From contig CAOKNO010000008.1 in assembly GCA_948470065.1 (NCBI GenBank), positions 1-55,701 of the forward strand: 55,701 nt of DNA, in the 5' to 3' direction. The notes under the pieces were generated by a model, which did no database searches, was not told where the DNA came from, and saw nothing but the letters and a program-made list of their open reading frames with translations. Below are positions 26,389-35,040 of the stretch, piece by piece. Both the position numbers and the translations under genes were made by a program. Position 1 is the first letter of the stretch. Each line of letters begins with the position of its first letter. Source of the stretch: an uncultured Eubacterium sp. GTDB lineage: Bacteria; Bacillota; Clostridia; Lachnospirales; Lachnospiraceae.

Positions 26389-28104
26389 TTATCCAACTCC
26401 CTTTTTTATTTTTATTATAAACCTTGCTCCATTCCGGTATTCTTTATCAACGATAATATTCCCATCAAACATCCTGACAATATTCCAAACTATATACAGC
26501 CCAAGCCCTTCCCCTCCTCCGTCTTCATCACTAGAACATTCCTTTGTTGTAAAAAACGGTTCAAAGACTTTACCCCTGTACTCAGGTTCAATCCCTATCC
26601 CATTGTCTTCAAAAGTAATGATAAATTCTTTCTCTTTTTCCCAAATCCGAACCAAAATACATCCGTCCCCTCCTTTCTCTTTTATTGCATAAATAGAATT
26701 TCCAATCAGATTATAAAATATCTGATCAAATTTCACATTATCTCCCGACAGATAAAATTCCGTATCCGCCTTTATGCTCCAGGTAATATGTTCTTTACTC
26801 AGCCTTGATGAAAATTCTTGGAATACTTCTTTTATCTCATTTACTACATGAAAGTCTGCCATATGATCTTTTCCAGATGTGATCGGTGAAAACCTTGTTA
26901 ACAATTTTTTTATCCTATACGTCTGGGACAGTATATTTTCTAATAAATCGTTCAGTTCCTTTTCTGTATACATCCTCCTTTCTATTTTCATTTGAAATAA
27001 CTGTACGTTATAGCGTATATTTGTAATTGGCTGCCCTAACTCGTGGGAAAACCCTTTCAATAATTCGCTCATAGAAATTAATTTCCTGCTATGCTCAAGT
27101 TCTGCAAACAGTTCTTGAATGGTTATTAACATTGCTTTCGCCGCATCGTCCTCTTGCTGTTTCCTATCCTCGTTATATTTCTGTGACGGCTGCATCTGCG
27201 TTATCTTTGTATTGACCATAACCGCTTTATCAAGCATACCAAACTGCAAATAAAAATTATATAACGTACGCAAAATTGGTTTGCTCTGACGTCCACAGAC
27301 TTCAATTCTCTCTAATGAAATATTACGTTGCCTTTCATTATTCGTTTTAGAGTAGTAAAATACCAATTCATATAAAATATTAAACTGTTCTTTCTCTTCA
27401 ATTTCCGGATGTGCGTCAATATATCGTTTTGCTTCCGTATAATCTCCCAGCTTCCTGCATACCCGGAACAACGTCCCAACCGCAACCTGATCTTGATCGT
27501 ACTTTAATACTTCAACAATCAGCTTTAAGGCTTCTTTAAATCTCCCCTTTTTTTCCATTGAGGATACGACATATTTATCAATCCTTTTATTTTTCCAAGA
27601 ATGGCGGATAGATAGTACTTTGAAATATAATATATATATCCTGCAAGACTTTTCAATCTCACGGATATATTTAACTGCCCTGCGAAAATTCCTATCATCA
27701 TGAAATAAGTGAATTGCAGGTTCCTCCACATATTGGGAAACCACTTCACACACAAACATTACAACCTTCTCATTCACCGCCTCGTGATCAAGGTATTCCT
27801 CCACTTGTATCATATATCTCTTCAAATCTGGTACTAGCTTAGAATATCTTTGTATAAATTGAGCAAAATGCCTGACATATTGTAAATTATCCCCAATTTT
27901 CTTTAAAAATTCAAGATACGCATTCCCTGCTGCTTCATAATTATGATTTTGCAAGTATAAATCACCTAATATTTTTTCAAATATATTTTCTTCTGGATAT
28001 TTTTCTATCGCATCCAATGCCATCGAAATAGATTCATTTATCTTGCCACAGCTTCTGTATACTGAAATTTTTTTAGAATACTCATATTTTGCCATATTTT
28101 CCAT
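26389..28104 (-). CDS. Cytoplasmic TPR-containing sensor histidine kinase (DtcA-like)
   Basis: 571 residues with no transmembrane segment, so a soluble kinase. Residues about 1-300 are TPR-type helical pairs (for example NYEAAGNAYLEFL, RFKEALKLIVEVL, DYTEAKRYIDAHP, MLDKAVMVN). Then come a coiled segment (about 310-345), the HisKA dimerisation helix with His354 in GFSHELGQPITN, and the HATPase domain with N-box NLIGNS (466-471), G1 DNGIGI (500-505), F-box FEPFFTT and G2 GEGLGLYIV (531-539). All catalytic elements are intact. TPR-sensor kinases of this layout are the sensor of Detocs defence systems. Its promoter at 28166-28194 is strong. The sequence is AT-rich (27541-27600 has 19 G+C of 60, against 38 of 60 at 28501-28560). 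Confidence 0.92.
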   Translation of the reverse strand: MENMAKYEYSKKISVYRSCGKINESISMALDAIEKYPEENIFEKILGDLYLQNHNYEAAGNAYLEFLKKIGDNLQYVRHFAQFIQRYSKLVPDLKRYMIQVEEYLDHEAVNEKVVMFVCEVVSQYVEEPAIHLFHDDRNFRRAVKYIREIEKSCRIYILYFKVLSIRHSWKNKRIDKYVVSSMEKKGRFKEALKLIVEVLKYDQDQVAVGTLFRVCRKLGDYTEAKRYIDAHPEIEEKEQFNILYELVFYYSKTNNERQRNISLERIEVCGRQSKPILRTLYNFYLQFGMLDKAVMVNTKITQMQPSQKYNEDRKQQEDDAAKAMLITIQELFAELEHSRKLISMSELLKGFSHELGQPITNIRYNVQLFQMKIERRMYTEKELNDLLENILSQTYRIKKLLTRFSPITSGKDHMADFHVVNEIKEVFQEFSSRLSKEHITWSIKADTEFYLSGDNVKFDQIFYNLIGNSIYAIKEKGGDGCILVRIWEKEKEFIITFEDNGIGIEPEYRGKVFEPFFTTKECSSDEDGGGEGLGLYIVWNIVRMFDGNIIVDKEYRNGARFIIKIKKGVG

Positions 28105-28165
28105 GATTAGAAAAAATGCTACCTCCTCTTTTCATCATCCATAATAGGTATATGCTTTTATAAGA

Positions 28166-28194
28166 ATTATACACGCTTTACATCTGCATATCAA
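28166..28194 (-). promoter_or_regulatory. Promoter of the kinase-receiver-PIN operon
   Basis: Minus strand -35 TTGATA (28194-28189), 17-base spacer, -10 TATAAT (28171-28166). The start would be near 28159, leaving a leader of about 55 bases. CATCTG and CAGATG (28181-28186 and 28196-28201) form an inverted repeat over the -35, a possible operator. Confidence 0.65.
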
Positions 28195-28231
28195 CCAGAT
28201 GTCCCTTAAATATGGCACAAACGCCTTGATA

Positions 28232-28266
28232 AAACAAAAAGCGCATGGTCTTTCTATACCACACGC
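28232..28266 (-). terminator. Terminator of the ior/SSS operon
   Basis: Minus strand stem GCGTGTGGT (28266-28258) with ACCATGCGC (28249-28241), nine pairs including two G-U, followed by TTTTTGTTTT. It separates the metabolic operon from the AT-rich kinase operon. Confidence 0.7.
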
Positions 28267-28290
28267 CTTCTGCTCTTATTTTAGTTCTAT

Positions 28291-29832
28291 TTATCTTTTT
28301 GGCAATGCCGTCTTCTTATCTACAACGACTTGTTCGTCCAGGCAGGTAAAGATTGCGTCGACTTCTTCTTTGTCCATCTTCGGCGTCACGAAGCTGACTA
28401 CCGGGACTACGATAAGCCCTGCTACCATAGCGATCGCCCCTGCATTAATAGGCGATGCGATATAAGATAGGAACATGTTCGATACGGTAATGCCAATCCC
28501 GCAGGCAAAGCTTGCCCAGACGGCTGCCCGCGTCACGCCTTTCCAGTACAGGCCGTACAAAAACGGCGCAAGGAACGCACCTGCCAGCGCCCCCCAGGAA
28601 ATCCCCATAAGCTGCGCGATAAACTGCGCGATGGATTTCGGTGGGAACAGCGCCAGTACGACGGAGCATACAATAAAGAATACCAGCAGCACACGCATAT
28701 AGAAAAGCTGCTTCTTCTCGCTCATTTTCTTAATGATATTATCCTTTAAAAAGTCCAGCGTCAACGTGGAGCTAGAAGTCAGCACCAAAGAAGACAACGT
28801 AGACATAGACGCTGACAATACCAGTACAATCACAATCCCGACCAGAAGATCCGGCAATGTGGAGAGCATCGACGGGATAATCGCATCGTAAATAACGCTT
28901 CCGTCTTCCCGGTAGATAGCCGGGGTATCATACAGCCTTCCAAACCCGCCTAAGAAGTAGCAGCCGCCCGATACGACAATTGCAAAAAATGTAGAAATAA
29001 TTGTCCCGGTCTGGATGGATTTCTCATCTTTGATCGCATAAAACTTATGTATCATCTGCGGAAGGCCCCATGTCCCAAGGGAGGTCAGGATAATTACGCC
29101 CAAAAGGTTCATAGGATCCGGCCCAAAAAAGGAAGCGAACGCCCCCTGCTGCCCCAAGGTCACTGGCACATCGCTTTCTAGTTCAGAGAGCGTCCCTACC
29201 GCCGCCATAAAACCTCCGTTTCCATTCAGCACAGCCGCAATTACGGCAACAATCCCAAACAGCATGACGATCCCCTGGATGAAATCATTGATCGCCGTCG
29301 CCATATAACCGCCTAAAATCACGTATACGCAAGTCAGAACTGCCATTGCGATGACACATGCCTCATATGGGATATCGAACGCCATCCCAAACAGCCGGGA
29401 CAGCCCATTGTAAACGGAAGCCGTATATGGGATCAAAAATACAAAGGAAATGGCGGACGCTGCAACCCTAAGCGCATTGCTCCTATAACGCTTCCCAAAA
29501 TAGTCCGGCATCGTTGTGGCGGACAGATGGTTGCTCATAATACGGGTCCTGCGCCCCAGGATCACCCACGCCAGCAAGGAACCAATAACTGCGTTCCCTA
29601 TCCCAATCCAGGTAGAAGCCAAACCGTATTTATAGCCGAACTGCCCGGCGTACCCAACGAATACAACCGCCGAGAAATAAGAAGTCCCATAAGCAAAAGC
29701 GGTCAGCCACGGGCCTACGCTCCGGTTCCCCAGCACAAAATCATTTACATTTGTCGCATGCTTTCTGGAGTATATCCCTACTCCCACCATAACGGCAAAA
29801 AACACAATCAGAAATATAATTTTTAGAAACAC
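28291..29832 (-). CDS. Sodium:solute symporter (SSS) family transporter
   Basis: 513-residue multi-spanning membrane protein of the SSS/PutP-PanF superfamily, importing a substrate with Na+. Thirteen or so hydrophobic segments are visible. Family features include VNDFVLGNRSVGPWLTAFAYGTSYFSAVVFVGYAG near the N-terminus (unwound-helix region) and the central GGYMATAINDFIQGIVMLFG signature. It is the last gene of the paaK-ior operon, 59 bases after the amidohydrolase. By context it may import aryl acids or aromatic amino acids, but the substrate is not readable from the sequence. Confidence 0.9.
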   Translation of the reverse strand: MFLKIIFLIVFFAVMVGVGIYSRKHATNVNDFVLGNRSVGPWLTAFAYGTSYFSAVVFVGYAGQFGYKYGLASTWIGIGNAVIGSLLAWVILGRRTRIMSNHLSATTMPDYFGKRYRSNALRVAASAISFVFLIPYTASVYNGLSRLFGMAFDIPYEACVIAMAVLTCVYVILGGYMATAINDFIQGIVMLFGIVAVIAAVLNGNGGFMAAVGTLSELESDVPVTLGQQGAFASFFGPDPMNLLGVIILTSLGTWGLPQMIHKFYAIKDEKSIQTGTIISTFFAIVVSGGCYFLGGFGRLYDTPAIYREDGSVIYDAIIPSMLSTLPDLLVGIVIVLVLSASMSTLSSLVLTSSSTLTLDFLKDNIIKKMSEKKQLFYMRVLLVFFIVCSVVLALFPPKSIAQFIAQLMGISWGALAGAFLAPFLYGLYWKGVTRAAVWASFACGIGITVSNMFLSYIASPINAGAIAMVAGLIVVPVVSFVTPKMDKEEVDAIFTCLDEQVVVDKKTALPKR

Positions 29833-29891
29833 GATTCTCCTCCTTCAACTGGCGCATGGCTGTCCTTGCCAATACGAAAACAGCGCCTGCC

Positions 29892-30698
29892 CTATCCCTG
29901 CAGAAGCCGCTCTGCGTTCCGCCACAGTATTTTATCCCTATCTTCCGGGCAGATGGGAAGCTGCATCAGATGATCCAGCGACTCCCTCTGCCCGCTCCAG
30001 GGGCTGTCTGTCGCAAATAAAACCTTATCCGCCCCATGCTTTTTCAAAATCCGCAAAAACACCTCATCCTCTAGAAACCCTAACGTATACGCTGTGTCAA
30101 AATACACATCGCGCCCTGCCAGCAGTTCCTCGACATCCTCCCACATCCCAAAGCCGCCGTAATGCGCCAGCACCATATTCTGTGGCGCAACCTCATCTAA
30201 CACCCGGCGCGCCATCTGCGGCGTACAATGCACATGCTCTGGGAAACCAATATCCACCCCGGCATGGATCACGCTGATAAGCCCGAGTTCTGACGCATAA
30301 TCGAGGATCCGCATATACCTGACGTCGTCAAAATACGTTTCCTGGTAATCTGGGTGGAGCTTTATGCCGCGAAGCCCCATATCCCGTATGGCACGCAGCT
30401 TTTCCTTATAATCCGCAGATTCTGGATGGATCCCCCCAAGAGAAAACAGCCGCGGCCGCCTGCCCTGGTACGCTTCATTTAACTGCGCTGCAAAATGGCT
30501 TACCGACGCAAACTGCTCTGGCTTCGTCACCACTGGAAGGACAAGGGATACATCCACCCCTGCCGCTTCCATGGACGAAAGGAGCCCTTCCTCTTTCCCA
30601 TTGGAAAAAGCCTTGACATGCGCGATCCCTTCCAATTTTTCAATTGTCCTGGAAGCTATTTTTTCTGGGAAAATATGTGAATGAAAATCAATTACCAT
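29892..30698 (-). CDS. Amidohydrolase family metal-dependent hydrolase
   Basis: 268-residue TIM-barrel hydrolase of the TatD/amidohydrolase_2 type. Metal ligands are seen in order: HxH in VIDFHSHIFPE (residues 5-7), GIKLHPDY, VIHAGVD, VLAHYGGFG and the terminal FATDSPW Asp. It sits between the ACT-domain gene and the SSS transporter in the ior operon. It may hydrolyse or decarboxylate an aryl-acid derivative (inference). The specificity is not readable from the sequence. Confidence 0.88.
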   Translation of the reverse strand: MVIDFHSHIFPEKIASRTIEKLEGIAHVKAFSNGKEEGLLSSMEAAGVDVSLVLPVVTKPEQFASVSHFAAQLNEAYQGRRPRLFSLGGIHPESADYKEKLRAIRDMGLRGIKLHPDYQETYFDDVRYMRILDYASELGLISVIHAGVDIGFPEHVHCTPQMARRVLDEVAPQNMVLAHYGGFGMWEDVEELLAGRDVYFDTAYTLGFLEDEVFLRILKKHGADKVLFATDSPWSGQRESLDHLMQLPICPEDRDKILWRNAERLLQG

Positions 30699-30722
30699 GG
30701 TTATGCCACGCTCCTGTTCCTA

Positions 30723-31163
30723 CTACCGAAAAATACGGGTAATGTCCTCCTGGCTGTACAGTTCCACAGCCTTGCTCTTTAACAACTCTGCCGCCTGATC
30801 CCCATTCGAGATTTTACAGATAATAGAAGCATCATCTTCTTTGTTCGACAATGCATACATATATTCCACATTCAGGCCCGCTTCACAGACATGCCCTAGG
30901 ATTTCCTGGAGCCGCCCCACCTGGTGGGACAGCCGCACGGCAAGCACATCGGTCAGCATAGCTGCAAACCCCATTTCCTTCAACGCCTTTTGAGCCTTCT
31001 CCGGATTCGCAGTAATCAGGCGAAGCAGCCCATATTCGCTGGTATCCGCAAGGCTTAAGGAAATGACGCTGACCTGTTCTTTCTTCAAAACATCCAACAC
31101 TTCCCCCAAACGGCCTTCTTTGTTTTCAATAAATACCGACAACTGCTTGATAAACATACGCAC
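30723..31163 (-). CDS. Tandem ACT-domain protein
   Basis: 146 residues made of two ACT domains (about 4-70 and 72-143), small ligand-binding modules that usually sense amino acids. Strand motifs include KQLSVFIENKEGRLGEVLDVL in the first and VLAVRLSHQVGRLQEIL in the second. It starts 9 bases after the stop of iorB. ACT proteins next to ior/paaK genes are common in anaerobes and are thought to sense aromatic or branched-chain amino acids. There is no DNA-binding or catalytic domain. Confidence 0.9.
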   Translation of the reverse strand: MRMFIKQLSVFIENKEGRLGEVLDVLKKEQVSVISLSLADTSEYGLLRLITANPEKAQKALKEMGFAAMLTDVLAVRLSHQVGRLQEILGHVCEAGLNVEYMYALSNKEDDASIICKISNGDQAAELLKSKAVELYSQEDITRIFR

Positions 31164-31172
31164 CCTCCCTTC

Positions 31173-31751
31173 TTAGCTTCCGTAGCCTACCAGGAACGCC
31201 TTCTTATTGATGTCCACCGTTTTCGGCGGAACGGTCTTTTCAATCACATCCAGCCAGGATTCTTTCGTAAAATCCATATGCTTTGCCGCCATCCCAAGGA
31301 CGATGATATTAAATACTTTAGCGTTCCCTAGCTTCTTCGCTTCTTCCATAGCGTCAATCTGGTATACCGTATGCTCCTCCTTCAAGCCCTCCAAAATACC
31401 TTCTGGGTATTTGGCCGCCCCAGTCACTACGGTAATCGGCTCAATCTTCTGCTCGTTGACAACCAGTACGCCGTCTTTTTTGAGGAAATGGGCATAACGC
31501 AGCGCCTCTAAGGTTTCAAATGCAATCAATACGTCTGCCTGGCCTTCTTCTACAATCGGCTCCGCCACGGTTTCCCCATAACGCACAAACGTCACGACGC
31601 TGCCTCCTCTTTGCGCCATGCCATGCACCTCTGACAGCTTTACATCGTACCCTGCCTGCAGCGTAATGCCGCCCAAAATACGGCTGGTCAGAAGCGTACC
31701 CTGCCCTCCCACGCCTACAATCATAATATTTTTCGTCATATCTGCCTCCAT
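31173..31751 (-). CDS. iorB: Indolepyruvate:ferredoxin oxidoreductase, beta subunit
   Basis: 192-residue gamma/beta-type subunit of the 2-oxoacid:ferredoxin oxidoreductase family. The N-terminal NIMIVGVGGQGTLLTSRIL is the hallmark, followed by EVHGMAQRGGSVVTFVRYG. With IorA it oxidatively decarboxylates aryl pyruvates (indolepyruvate, phenylpyruvate, hydroxyphenylpyruvate) to aryl-acetyl-CoA, reducing ferredoxin. It follows iorA by 17 bases. Confidence 0.95.
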   Translation of the reverse strand: MEADMTKNIMIVGVGGQGTLLTSRILGGITLQAGYDVKLSEVHGMAQRGGSVVTFVRYGETVAEPIVEEGQADVLIAFETLEALRYAHFLKKDGVLVVNEQKIEPITVVTGAAKYPEGILEGLKEEHTVYQIDAMEEAKKLGNAKVFNIIVLGMAAKHMDFTKESWLDVIEKTVPPKTVDINKKAFLVGYGS

Positions 31752-31768
31752 CTATCTTACGCCGCCTT

Positions 31769-33505
31769 TTATTTTTCTATCCGTTCAATTGCCCCAAACT
31801 TACATAACTGCTCGCAAAGGCCACAGCCATTACACATCGTATCTTCAATTGCAACTGTCCCGTCCGCCTGCTTCGTCAGCGCAGGGCAGCCTGGCTTTAA
31901 GCACATGCCGCATTTCTTACACGCGTCGGCAACTGGCTTGCATTTGTATGGGAAGACATTCCCTTTTAGCAGGACGCAGGGGGACTTTGTAATAATAACG
32001 GATACCTCGTCCCTCGCTACTTCTTCTTTTATCACGCGCTCCAGCTCTGCCGTATCAAACGCATCCACCTCCATCACGTGTGCAATCCCCAGGGATCTAC
32101 ATAGCTGCATAAGATTGATCGCTGGGACAACTTCCCCCTTTAAAGTCTTCCCGGTCGCCGCATGATCCTGGTGCCCCGTCATGCCTGTGGTAGAATTGTC
32201 CAAAATTACCACCGTTCCGGTTGCCTGGTTGTATACCATATTCATCAGGGAATTGATCCCCGTATGCAAAAACGTGGAATCCCCAATGACTGCCACCCAG
32301 TTTTTGATGTATTCCTTGCCTTTCGCCTTTTCCATGCCGTGCAGCGTGGAGATGCTTGCGCCCATACAGATGGTAGTATCAATGACGTTCAAAGGCGGCA
32401 CCGCGCCAAGGGTATAGCACCCAATATCCCCGGCTGCATGGATGCCCAGCCGGCTCAGCACAGAGTACACGCTTCTGTGCGGGCAGCCTGGGCACAGGAT
32501 CGGCGGCCGCGCAGGCGCCTTGGCAGGCGCTTTCAGATCCAGCGTTTGCTTTTGGATCCTCTCACGGATCAGATTCGCGGAATATTCCCCTTGTACCGTA
32601 AAGATTTCCTTCCCTACCGCTTCAATCCCCCAGGATTTTACCTGTTCTTCGATGACTGGCTCCAATTCTTCAAATATGTAAAGCTTGTCCACCTTTGCCG
32701 CAAATTCCTCAATCAGCTTCCTGGGCAGCGGATGCACCATGCCAAGCTTCAGCACAGAAGCGTCAGGACAGGCTTCCTTGACATACTGGTATGGGATGCC
32801 GCTCGTGATAAACCCAATGGATAAATCGTTGTACTCCGCCCGGTTGATTGCAAAGCTGCTGCCGTCTTTGGCCATCGCCTTCATACGCTGTTCTACATAG
32901 ACATGGCGCCCAATGGCATTCCCTGGCATCATCACATACTTGGCAGGATTCCTTTCGTACGGCTTATCCTCTGGCTCCACACGTTCTTCTAACGTTACCG
33001 CTCCCTGGGAATGCGCCAGCCTTGTCGTCGTCCGCACAATCACCGGCGTGTCGTATTTCTCGCTCAATTCATAGGCAAATTTAACAAAATCCTTCGCTTC
33101 CTGGCTGTCGGAAGGCTCTAAGACCGGGACGAGCGCTGCCCTTGCCACGCATCTCGTATCCTGCTCGTTCTGGGAACTATAAAGCCCCGGATCATCGGCT
33201 ACGACTAAGACCAGGCCGCCGTTTACGCCGCTGTAGGATACCGTATATAAGGGATCGCTCGCCACATTCACGCCTACGTGCTTCATAGAAGCCATGGCGC
33301 GCACGCCGCTGATCGAAGCCCCGATCGCCACCTCTGTCGCCACCTTTTCATTTGGGGACCATTCTGCATAGATTTCTTCATACTTCACAATATTTTCGCT
33401 GATTTCGGTACTTGGCGTACCCGGGTACGCAGCGGACACCTTCACCCCTGCTTCATACGCGCCCCTGGCAATCGCTTCATTCCCCAGCATTATCTTTTTC
33501 TCCAA
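31769..33505 (-). CDS. iorA: Indolepyruvate:ferredoxin oxidoreductase, alpha subunit
   Basis: 578-residue catalytic subunit. It begins MLGNEAIARGAYEAGVKVSAAYPGTPSTEI, the pyrimidine-binding domain signature. The thiamine-diphosphate domain with cofactor motif GDSTFLHTGINSLMNMVYN is at about residues 400-420. The C-terminus carries two Cys-rich clusters (CKKCGMCLKPGCP and CNGCGLCEQLCKFG) for iron-sulfur centres. Length is a little short of some family members but all domains are present. It starts 4 bases after the stop of paaK. The enzyme links aromatic amino acid transamination products to acyl-CoA and reduced ferredoxin. Confidence 0.96.
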   Translation of the reverse strand: MEKKIMLGNEAIARGAYEAGVKVSAAYPGTPSTEISENIVKYEEIYAEWSPNEKVATEVAIGASISGVRAMASMKHVGVNVASDPLYTVSYSGVNGGLVLVVADDPGLYSSQNEQDTRCVARAALVPVLEPSDSQEAKDFVKFAYELSEKYDTPVIVRTTTRLAHSQGAVTLEERVEPEDKPYERNPAKYVMMPGNAIGRHVYVEQRMKAMAKDGSSFAINRAEYNDLSIGFITSGIPYQYVKEACPDASVLKLGMVHPLPRKLIEEFAAKVDKLYIFEELEPVIEEQVKSWGIEAVGKEIFTVQGEYSANLIRERIQKQTLDLKAPAKAPARPPILCPGCPHRSVYSVLSRLGIHAAGDIGCYTLGAVPPLNVIDTTICMGASISTLHGMEKAKGKEYIKNWVAVIGDSTFLHTGINSLMNMVYNQATGTVVILDNSTTGMTGHQDHAATGKTLKGEVVPAINLMQLCRSLGIAHVMEVDAFDTAELERVIKEEVARDEVSVIITKSPCVLLKGNVFPYKCKPVADACKKCGMCLKPGCPALTKQADGTVAIEDTMCNGCGLCEQLCKFGAIERIEK

Positions 33506-33509
33506 TTGT

Positions 33510-34811
33510 TTACACTTCCTTTCTCAAATCTTTGATCCGCTGTGCCTTCCCTTCAAACCGCTGTAAGGTATTCGGGGATTCTAACCGGATCTTCGCATCC
33601 AGCCCCAATACAATCCGAAGCTTATGTTTAATCTTTTTCTCCAATTGCTCCAAAGCCTTATAGGAATCCACTGGCTCCGCCAGCTCTACCCGGATCTCTA
33701 GGATATCGGAATGGTCCTTCCTTGTAACGATAATCTCATAATGCGGCCCGATTTCATCAATGCCAAGCAGTACTTCTTCAATCTGGCTTGGGAAGACATT
33801 GACGCCGCGGATTTTCAGCATATCGTCCGTCCGCCCGTCTAAATTCTCCATACGCACGGTCGTCCGCCCGCATTTGCACGGCTCATAACAGAGCCTTGTC
33901 ACATCCTTTGTACGGTAACGGATCAAAGGCAGCGCCTCTTTGTATATACAAGTAATAACCAACTCGCCTTTTTCGCCCGGCGGCAGTACTTCGCCCGTCT
34001 TCGGATCAATGATTTCTGGGAGGAAGAAATCTTCGTTGATATGCATCCCGCAGAGCTGCTCGCACTCCCCGGATACCCCCGGGCCCATCAGCTCGCTCAT
34101 CCCATAATTGGACGTTACCAGCATATCCTCGCCCCAAAGCTTATGCATCTCGGTACGCATGGCCTCCGTCAGAAGCTCGCTGCCGACAAGCCCGATCTTC
34201 ACCTTCAGATCCCGGCTCGGCTCTAAGCCCATCTGACGCGCCACTTCCCCAATCCGGAGCGCATACGAGGGCGTCGCCACCAAAAGCGTCGTCCCGAAAT
34301 CCTTCATAAACATAATCTGCTTCTCCGTATTCCCGGTCGAGGATGGCACTAAGGCAGCGCCCATATTCTCTAGCCCAAAATGAAGGCCCAAGGCCCCGGT
34401 AAACATGCCATACCCAAAACAAATCTGAGCCACGTCCTTGTTTGTCGCGCCGCCCATAGCGGCAATCCTAGAAACACATTCCGTCCATACTTCCAGATCC
34501 TTTTTCGTATATCCTACGACCGTAGGCTTCCCGGTCGTGCCGCTTGACGCATGGATGCGCACCAGTTCATCCTTCGGCACAGCAAACAGGCCGAACGGGT
34601 AATTGTCCCGCATATCTTGTTTTGTGACGAACGGAAGCTTCTGTAAATCCTTTAATGTCTTGATATCTTCCGGCTTAACGCCAGCATCCTCCATTTTTTT
34701 ACGGTACGGCGCCACCTTTTCATAGACTTGCTTTACGGTATTCTGGAGCCGTTCCAATTGCAGGGCCTCTATTTCGCCCCTTGGCATTGTTTCTTCTTTT
34801 GCCCAAATCAT
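33510..34811 (-). CDS. paaK: Phenylacetate-CoA ligase (aryl-acetate CoA ligase)
   Basis: 433-residue adenylate-forming enzyme of the PaaK clade. P-loop motif HASSGTTGKPTVVGYTKKD at about residues 87-105, then SNYGMSELMGPGVS (aryl-binding region), the adenylate motif RYRTKDVTRL and hinge Asp in LDGRTDDMLKIRGVNVFPSQIEEVL. It links aryl acetate and CoA with ATP. In ior operons it may also run in reverse to conserve energy. It is the first gene of the operon. A good site (AAAGGAG) precedes the ATG. Confidence 0.95.
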   Translation of the reverse strand: MIWAKEETMPRGEIEALQLERLQNTVKQVYEKVAPYRKKMEDAGVKPEDIKTLKDLQKLPFVTKQDMRDNYPFGLFAVPKDELVRIHASSGTTGKPTVVGYTKKDLEVWTECVSRIAAMGGATNKDVAQICFGYGMFTGALGLHFGLENMGAALVPSSTGNTEKQIMFMKDFGTTLLVATPSYALRIGEVARQMGLEPSRDLKVKIGLVGSELLTEAMRTEMHKLWGEDMLVTSNYGMSELMGPGVSGECEQLCGMHINEDFFLPEIIDPKTGEVLPPGEKGELVITCIYKEALPLIRYRTKDVTRLCYEPCKCGRTTVRMENLDGRTDDMLKIRGVNVFPSQIEEVLLGIDEIGPHYEIIVTRKDHSDILEIRVELAEPVDSYKALEQLEKKIKHKLRIVLGLDAKIRLESPNTLQRFEGKAQRIKDLRKEV

Positions 34812-34965
34812 ATGGTTTCTCCTTTAAGTTCATAATATTCCTATCACAATTTTCTTAATAAAATGACGATATTTGTATTCTAACACAAAAATAAGATGGA
34901 ATCCACAACTTTTTTCATCATTTTAAAGCGTTAAAGCATTGACGCCCCAGAACGCATCGAATGAA

Positions 34966-35017
34966 ACAAAAACAGGGCTGCCGCACCAAGGATCATTCCT
35001 TTATGCAACAGCCCTGC
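34966..35017 (-). terminator. Terminator of the scfA-scfB-secDF operon
   Basis: Minus strand: CAGGGCTG (35015-35008) pairs with CAGCCCTG (34980-34973) within a longer stem (TGC/GCA extension and an inner AAGGA/TCCTT hairpin), then TTTTTGTTTC. It lies about 25-60 bases after the secDF stop. Confidence 0.75.
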
Positions 35018-35040
35018 TCTCCTAGATGACAGGCTTCCTG

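Noticed and set aside
25384-28104. Canonical Detocs
   Set aside because: There is no receiver-effector fusion (DtcC) and no PNP-like domain, so it is at most a Detocs-like variant.
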